Shown here: positions 61,101 to 64,000 of the stretch, piece after piece
Layout: each line of letters opens with the position of its first letter
How positions within the stretch are numbered: position 1 is the stretch's first letter
Assembly (NCBI GenBank): GCA_030141605.1
Contig: JAQGDQ010000099.1
Span: forward strand, 568,982 to 632,981
Length of the DNA: 64,000 bases
Source of the DNA: Tubiluchus corallicola
Lineage: Eukaryota; Priapulida; Priapulimorpha; Priapulimorphida; Tubiluchidae
Direction of reading: 5' to 3'
The notes under the pieces: model-generated
The model's database searches: none
Told to the model about the DNA's origin: nothing
What the model saw: only the letters and a program-made list of their open reading frames with translations
Made by a program: the position numbers and the translations under genes

Positions 61101-62703
61101 ATCAGATCATACATAATTGTAATTGTAAGCCAACACTGGTATTGTTATAGGCCTGGTCTCACATAATAAAGGTAATTGTTCGATCCTAAGACACCTCCTT
61201 AAACTAGTAGGTGCAAAGCAACACTCACATGAACAACTTCCTCTCCCTGAAGCGCCTCTATCTGACGTGGACGTCGCTGTCGGTCGCTGTTGCCGTGGCC
61301 TAATTTGCCGTAATCGCCATCGCCCCAGCTAAACACTTCGCCGCTTTCAGTGAGTGCCATACTGTGCCCGTCCGATCCACACGATGTCACCAGATCAACC
61401 ACAACAAATCCTGCAAGAAAGTGTTCAACTTACAAATTGTTATAAAGTTTTTATAACAGTTGCTTCTATATAATGAGCCAGTCAAAGGAAGGCATGCCAT
61501 TAAGTAAACAGCAACATGTTGCAGATTTACTAGTTCTGAAATTTTCCAGTTTAGCTTCAAATCTTCACAGTAGGGCTGCCAACACGAGAAGGCGCGATTA
61601 AACCATTGATCATTAGACTGTGTTCCCCATTATAAGAGGGCAAAACATCAACACAAGTTCTAGCCAGGTCCCATCATGTTTAACTTTAATTCAAAGTTCT
61701 CCAAAAATTCATGTGAGTATGCTGTATTGTTCAAAACAATTGGGTTTCATAGAGGGAAGCAGACTAGCTGTTCACTGAGGGAGAACATATACCATCTGAA
61801 TGTGGCAAGGCACCTCTACCAGTTTTGTGTTTGATATTAGAGGTAAAATGTTAATTGTGAGCAAGGTACTGGTCCAGCTACAAATGCTAACATTAAATAA
61901 ACTATGCCTTTGAAGGAAGATTCCAGCGTAAAACAGTGTATAAACGAGTCACGGGACGAAATATCTCTTACGTTAGACGTTAGAGCCCAATTATTAATGA
62001 CATCACAAAATAACATAATTTTCAACAGCAAAAATATCCATGAGCGTGTTGCACGTTTGCAAAAGCGAAAATTGAAGTACAGCACTACTGTAAGATATTC
62101 AGTGTGTTGTACTGAAACTAGGCAAGTTTTAAGATAAAAATTCAAATGTCAAATTTACCGCTGTGCTCACGCATGAGTTGTTGAATGTGTGTAGTTCGTC
62201 ACAAACTAACACATCTGAGTTGAGATGTACAACAACTGCTTTTGTGCATGTAACAGCGAAGAACTAGTGGCGTAAACTTAAAGTTGTGTTTTTGTGGTAA
62301 TAATTCTTTCATTTTTGAAAAAAATAGTATGTTTCCTTTCAATATTTTAAAGAGAAGATTGTTTTGACCTACAGTTTAAGATTGGGTCTGGTTTTGCTTT
62401 ATGAAGGTATTAACATTCAAGAATTAAAACCAAAAATATGCTTTCACAATTGCTGTTGTTTTAGGTTAAATGCAGCGTACCCAAGCTACTCACAATCTTT
62501 CTTAACTGCAGCAGCACGCAGAATAATTACATCCCATCAATAAGAGCAAAGGAAAAGGTTTTACCTTGTAATGCGGAAATAACTTTCAGAGAATGAAGGT
62601 CATCTGAGTTGCCTTGTCCTAGTCGTCCATAACTTCCTTCCCCACATGCGAGTACAGTGCCGCTTGATTGTATTACAAATGTACAGTTCTGACCACATAT
62701 CAC
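45995..62703 (-). CDS. HERC1: HERC1 C-terminal part: RCC1-like domain 2 and HECT ubiquitin ligase (partial)
   Basis: A giant E3 ubiquitin ligase (nearly 5000 aa in vertebrates) with RCC1-like propellers and a C-terminal HECT domain that forms a ubiquitin thioester. Seventeen exons are seen: 62565-62703, 61229-61410, 60466-60621, 59724-59846, 59529-59631, 58310-58554, 56641-56728, 55578-55765, 54384-54508, 53983-54076, 51469-51617, 51150-51270, 49927-50058, 48675-48827, 47663-47796, 47364-47535, 45995-46180 (829 codons plus stop, all in phase). HERC1 rather than HERC2 is indicated by the end, [20 protein letters not shown] then [14 protein letters not shown], and by FGQDRLIG and [13 protein letters not shown]. 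The catalytic cysteine is in [18 protein letters not shown]. The gene continues beyond the right edge: earlier exons (SPRY, WD40 and the first RLD in the family) are not in the window. Confidence 0.95.
46721..47157. mobile_element. Foldback MITE with 75-80 bp inverted repeats
   Basis: Left arm 46721-46798 and right arm 47079-47157 are inverted copies differing at about one in eight positions (shared text includes TCTAAAATGC, AAACGTTTC, ACTGCAG and GCAGTCATC). The 280-bp centre is noncoding. Ends are AT-rich and I could not fix the target duplication. It sits in a HERC1 intron. Confidence 0.8.
47364..56728 (-). CDS. HERC1: HERC1 linker and HECT domain exons (before the last exon)
   Basis: Exons from 56641-56728 ([20 protein letters not shown]) to 47364-47535. 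Landmarks in order: PPQFSALKD near 55740; [20 protein letters not shown] and [18 protein letters not shown] (54384-54508); [19 protein letters not shown] across 53983/51617 (start of the HECT N-lobe); YNRDRFLFNP across 51469/51270; [16 protein letters not shown] (51150-51270); [20 protein letters not shown] (47663-47796); and [20 protein letters not shown], then [10 protein letters not shown] (47364-47535). The acceptor for exon 51150-51270 is cgtttcag at 51271-51278; a nearer ccag gives a frameshift and is rejected. Confidence 0.93.
49080..49360. repeat. CACCA/CCACA low-complexity tract
   Basis: A long imperfect run of CACA and CCA units on the plus strand. It creates a His/Thr-rich open frame (plus) and a Cys/Trp/Val-rich one (minus), neither of which is a gene. 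In a HERC1 intron. Confidence 0.9.
50250..50745 (+). repeat. Dispersed repeat family A, copy 3
   Basis: Shares GCACAAG.AAGCACTCTTC, GGCGCAGCCATTTTAATGGTAA, AATCAGTGCATTTG, GATCAATAATGTGTTTTT, GTGCACACTGGGATGG and GTAATATAACGTTGTATG with the copies at 5413 and 57890. Confidence 0.75.
50980..51051 (+). pseudogene. tRNA pseudogene or SINE head, 72 nt
   Basis: Exactly tRNA length, with a seven-pair acceptor stem (ACCTCTG with TGGAGGT, two G-U pairs), a four-pair D stem (GTGT/GCAT) and loop CTGGAAA (GGA in the anticodon position). The anticodon stem has two mismatches and the T stem one, and the B box GGATTCATGCC departs from consensus (GGTTCGANNCC), so it is probably not a working tRNA. Confidence 0.55.
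53030..53580. repeat. Degenerate minisatellite, unit about 135-150 bp
   Basis: About three and a half diverged units sharing TAGTACCNTGTAGCANATCAAATGAAAGGTCT, GAATGG(C/T)A.AGGTTAC and GGGTCGGGAACAGAA. The two overlapping minus-strand open frames are products of the repeat. In a HERC1 intron. Confidence 0.8.
55160..55430. repeat. Tandem repeat, unit about 76 bp
   Basis: About three and a half units with AACATAAAACAT.T.TCTACTGCATTAGCACACATA and CAGTCCTACAT..AATAAAACCTACC. Confidence 0.8.
56777..57474. mobile_element. Candidate pogo-type element
   Basis: The left CAACTCTTCGTTTAGCGACAT and the complement of the right end (TACAGTAAGTCTTTGCTTAATGAT) are weakly inverted-repeat. The interior repeats the theme of GTTTAA.GACGTTT and TTAA.GCAA.GA. 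It has no transposase; borders are uncertain. Confidence 0.35.
57890..58299 (+). repeat. Dispersed repeat family A, copy 4, beside a HERC1 donor
   Basis: GGTGCAGCCATTTTAACAGTAA, AATAATCAGAGCATTTG, AAAATAATGTGTTTT, GGTGATGCAGTGCAATTTTACC, and the terminal TACTTTAAAATTCCTTTTCC. The repeat ends about ten bases from the 5' splice site of HERC1 exon 58310-58554. Confidence 0.75.
58310..62703 (-). CDS. HERC1: HERC1 RCC1-like domain 2 exons
   Basis: Six exons encode successive propeller blades, each with the G(D/E)G.YG.LG.G.S core: [15 protein letters not shown] (62565-62703), [15 protein letters not shown] (61229-61410), [15 protein letters not shown] (60466-60621), [15 protein letters not shown] (59724-59846), [13 protein letters not shown] (59529-59631) and [19 protein letters not shown] (58310-58554). 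In HERC1 this domain lies just before the HECT linker. It binds partners; a guanine nucleotide exchange role has been reported for HERC1 RLDs. Blade exons are mostly phase 0, as expected of duplicated propeller modules. At least one more blade probably lies beyond 62703. Confidence 0.95.
58740..58895. repeat. 32-bp minisatellite
   Basis: About five near-identical units of TCTCGAGTCACTGTGGCCAA plus GTTGGAGTCAAG. Because 32 is not a multiple of 3, the unit is read in rotating frames. Related single phrases (TCTCGAGTCAGAGTCAAGTC) occur again at 59090-59130. In a HERC1 intron. Confidence 0.95.
60120..60270. repeat. (CCAGT)n-like low-complexity tract
   Basis: Runs of GTCCAGTCCAGTCCAG with GCAGCCCAG variants, flanked by further degenerate CAGT/CAAT text back to about 60075 and forward to 60390. 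Confidence 0.9.
61730..61835 (+). repeat. SINE-like family C fragment, copy 3
   Basis: ACATATACCATCTGAATGTGGCAAGGCACCTCTACCAGTTTT resembles ACATATGTGAACATGGCTGAGACACCTCTGCTAGT at 6412. Only the core is recognisable. Confidence 0.4.
61838..62400 (-). repeat. Dispersed repeat family B, copy 2
   Basis: The reverse-complement partner of 19893-20545 (CTTTGCAAAAGCGAAAATTGAAGTACAG..; CATGTAACAGCGAAGAACTAGT; TTTCCTTTCAATATTTTAAAGA; GTTTAAGATTGGGTCTGGTTTT). Similarity runs over about 500 bp. In a HERC1 intron. Confidence 0.7.
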
Positions 62704-63060
62704 CTGATAAAACAACACTCTAATTTTAGCTTGACTGTATCACAAATATACAGTTCTGACCACATATCACATGTCAAAACAACACTAATTTTAGCTTGAC
62801 TACATCATGTGTCATACGTGTACAACATTTTATATTTAAACACGTGGAGGTGTTTTCACGTTTCCACTGAGTAATCCGTAATGCATGATGCGTGATACGA
62901 ATACGTGATGGCTGTTGTCTGAATACGCATCATGCATTACGGATCACACATAATGCACACATGGAGTCGTAGCCTATCACAAATGTACAGTTCTGCCAGG
63001 ATACCACCTGTTAAAACAACACTAATTTTAACTTGAGTATATCACAAATGTACAATTCTA
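62672..63060. repeat. Tandem copies of a HERC1 exon/intron boundary
   Basis: A unit of about 66 bp (ATCACAAATGTACAGTTCTG, then the splice-acceptor region, then AAAACAACACTAATTTTAGCTTGACT) occurs at 62672, 62739, 62976 and partly 63041. The first copy contains the real 3' splice site and first 30 bases of exon 62565-62703 on the minus strand. In the second the acceptor AG is lost; in the third an AG is kept. Confidence 0.85.
62871..62947. repeat. Hairpin-forming inverted repeat
   Basis: Arms 62871-62893 and 62925-62947 are inverted copies matching at 22 of 23 bases (core CCGTAATGCATGATGCGT) with a 31-base loop. It lies between the second and third units of the duplicated HERC1 boundary. Confidence 0.85.
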
Positions 63061-63654
63061 GCTATGGAGCTAAGTTAAGTTTCAAAATTTGCGACCATAA
63101 AGCATGGTGTTTACTATGTAGCAGCCATAAGCATATATTACTCAGGCACTACGAAGTTTAACTTTCATACAATTTTTCCCACAACATCCGCACAAAAGAA
63201 TTAGATTTTCATACAGCTGAACAGATTAAGTTGGACCAAGAAGACAAGTGGAAGACTAAACATTATTGATTTTGTTGTTAATTTTACTGCTTTATGTTGC
63301 ACATTTTTAGCTACAAATGAAGACCTTCATCAAGGGTTGCGGATTGCTTGTCGAAATGTTTGCTTGGCCACATAGTTAAACAGTGCGAAGCACGGTTAGT
63401 AAATGGATGTGAGACCGCCAGAAACAACTGATTACAAGTACTCGCTAATCTTCTCAATGATGGAAGACGTATGATTGTTTGAATGTTTCTAAAAATCTAC
63501 TGTTGATTCAATGTCCATCGTCTAAGATTAGCCTTGATAGCAAATTAAGTATACTGGTTCTACCATAACCAACAACAATGACTAGCGACTAACTAAAAAA
63601 GCTACTAAATGTGTTTTGCTTGAAACAGTCTTGATCATTATTTCAACAATAGCA
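63061..63654. other. HERC1 intron, no exon seen
   Basis: AT-rich intronic DNA without recognisable exon or repeat. Confidence 0.4.
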
Positions 63655-64000
63655 TTATAATGCAAAGTAATAATCTAATTGCACCCTTTTAAATGCCAAG
63701 TACAAAACTCATTGCATCCTATTAAATGCAAAGTACAAAACTAATTGCATCCTATTAAATGCAAAGTACTAAACTAATTGCACCCTATTAAATGCAAAGT
63801 ACAAAACTAACTGCAACCTATTAAATGCAAAGTACAAAACTAATTGCATCCTATTAAATGCAAAGTACAAAACTAATTGCATCCTATTAAATGCAAAGTA
63901 CAAAACTAATTGCACCCTATTAAATGCAAAGTACAAAACTAATTGCATCCTATTAAATGCAAAGTACAAAACTAATTGCACCCTATTAAATGCAAAGTAC
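63655..64000. repeat. 33-bp satellite, continuing past the window edge
   Basis: About ten tandem units of AAATGCAAAGTACAAAACTA plus ATTGCATCCTATT, differing mainly at CATCC/CACCC. As 33 is a multiple of 3, one minus-strand frame stays open and spells an eleven-residue repeat (MQLVLYFAFNR), which is not evidence of a protein. Confidence 0.95.

Noticed and set aside
63655-64000. CRISPR-like regular repeats
   Set aside because: Units are directly abutting with no spacers, in animal DNA; it is a satellite.
1-64000. A novel multi-gene system or operon
   Set aside because: The genes are standard animal genes with separate roles, many introns and mixed strands; nothing links them beyond the possible shared promoter of IPMK and ATF6.

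Overview
The window is AT-rich animal nuclear DNA: genes split by many GT-AG introns of a few hundred bases to several kilobases, large amounts of microsatellite and transposon debris, and no bacterial gene organisation. The protein families (an ATF6-type membrane bZIP factor and a HERC1-type RLD/HECT ligase) point to a metazoan. The amount of intronic repeat and the sequence divergence suggest an invertebrate. I cannot name the phylum from the sequence alone.

Four protein genes can be read exon by exon. (1) An inositol polyphosphate multikinase-like gene (minus, 2870-4362, two coding exons, 313 aa). (2) ATF6, the ER-stress sensor and transcription factor (plus, 4544-29911, 14 coding exons, about 627 aa), plus an extra in-phase first exon at 11504. 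(3) An amidohydrolase of the L-fuconolactonase-like (amidohydrolase_2) family (minus, 33786-41769, 8 coding exons, 285 aa), including one GC-AG intron. (4) The 3' end of HERC1 (minus, 45995-62703, 17 exons, the C-terminal 829 aa: second RCC1-like propeller plus the complete HECT domain); its 5' part lies beyond the right edge. I checked reading phase across every junction given, and all close in frame.

Layout: 1-2869 has no recognised gene and holds one small MITE. IPMK and ATF6 are head to head with only 181 bp between their start codons, so they probably share a promoter. ATF6 introns hold LINE, SINE-like, pogo/Tigger and TTAA-type elements. ATF6 and the amidohydrolase are convergent, with about 3.9 kb between their stops. 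Between the amidohydrolase start and the HERC1 stop (41770-45994) there is no firm gene, only a tRNA-like relic, a CRE-like promoter candidate, a 46-codon ORF and an orphan exon-like segment. HERC1 introns carry further MITEs and several minisatellites, and the window ends in a 33-bp satellite.

The genes do not form one pathway. IPMK makes inositol phosphates in the nucleus, ATF6 runs an arm of the unfolded protein response, the amidohydrolase is probably a lactonase, and HERC1 is a giant ubiquitin ligase. I found no clearly new biological system. The most interesting items are the near-exact 26-nt copy of the ATF6 bZIP core in the neighbouring intron, the two alternative ATF6 first exons, the duplicated HERC1 splice acceptor, and several repeat families present in two to four copies.
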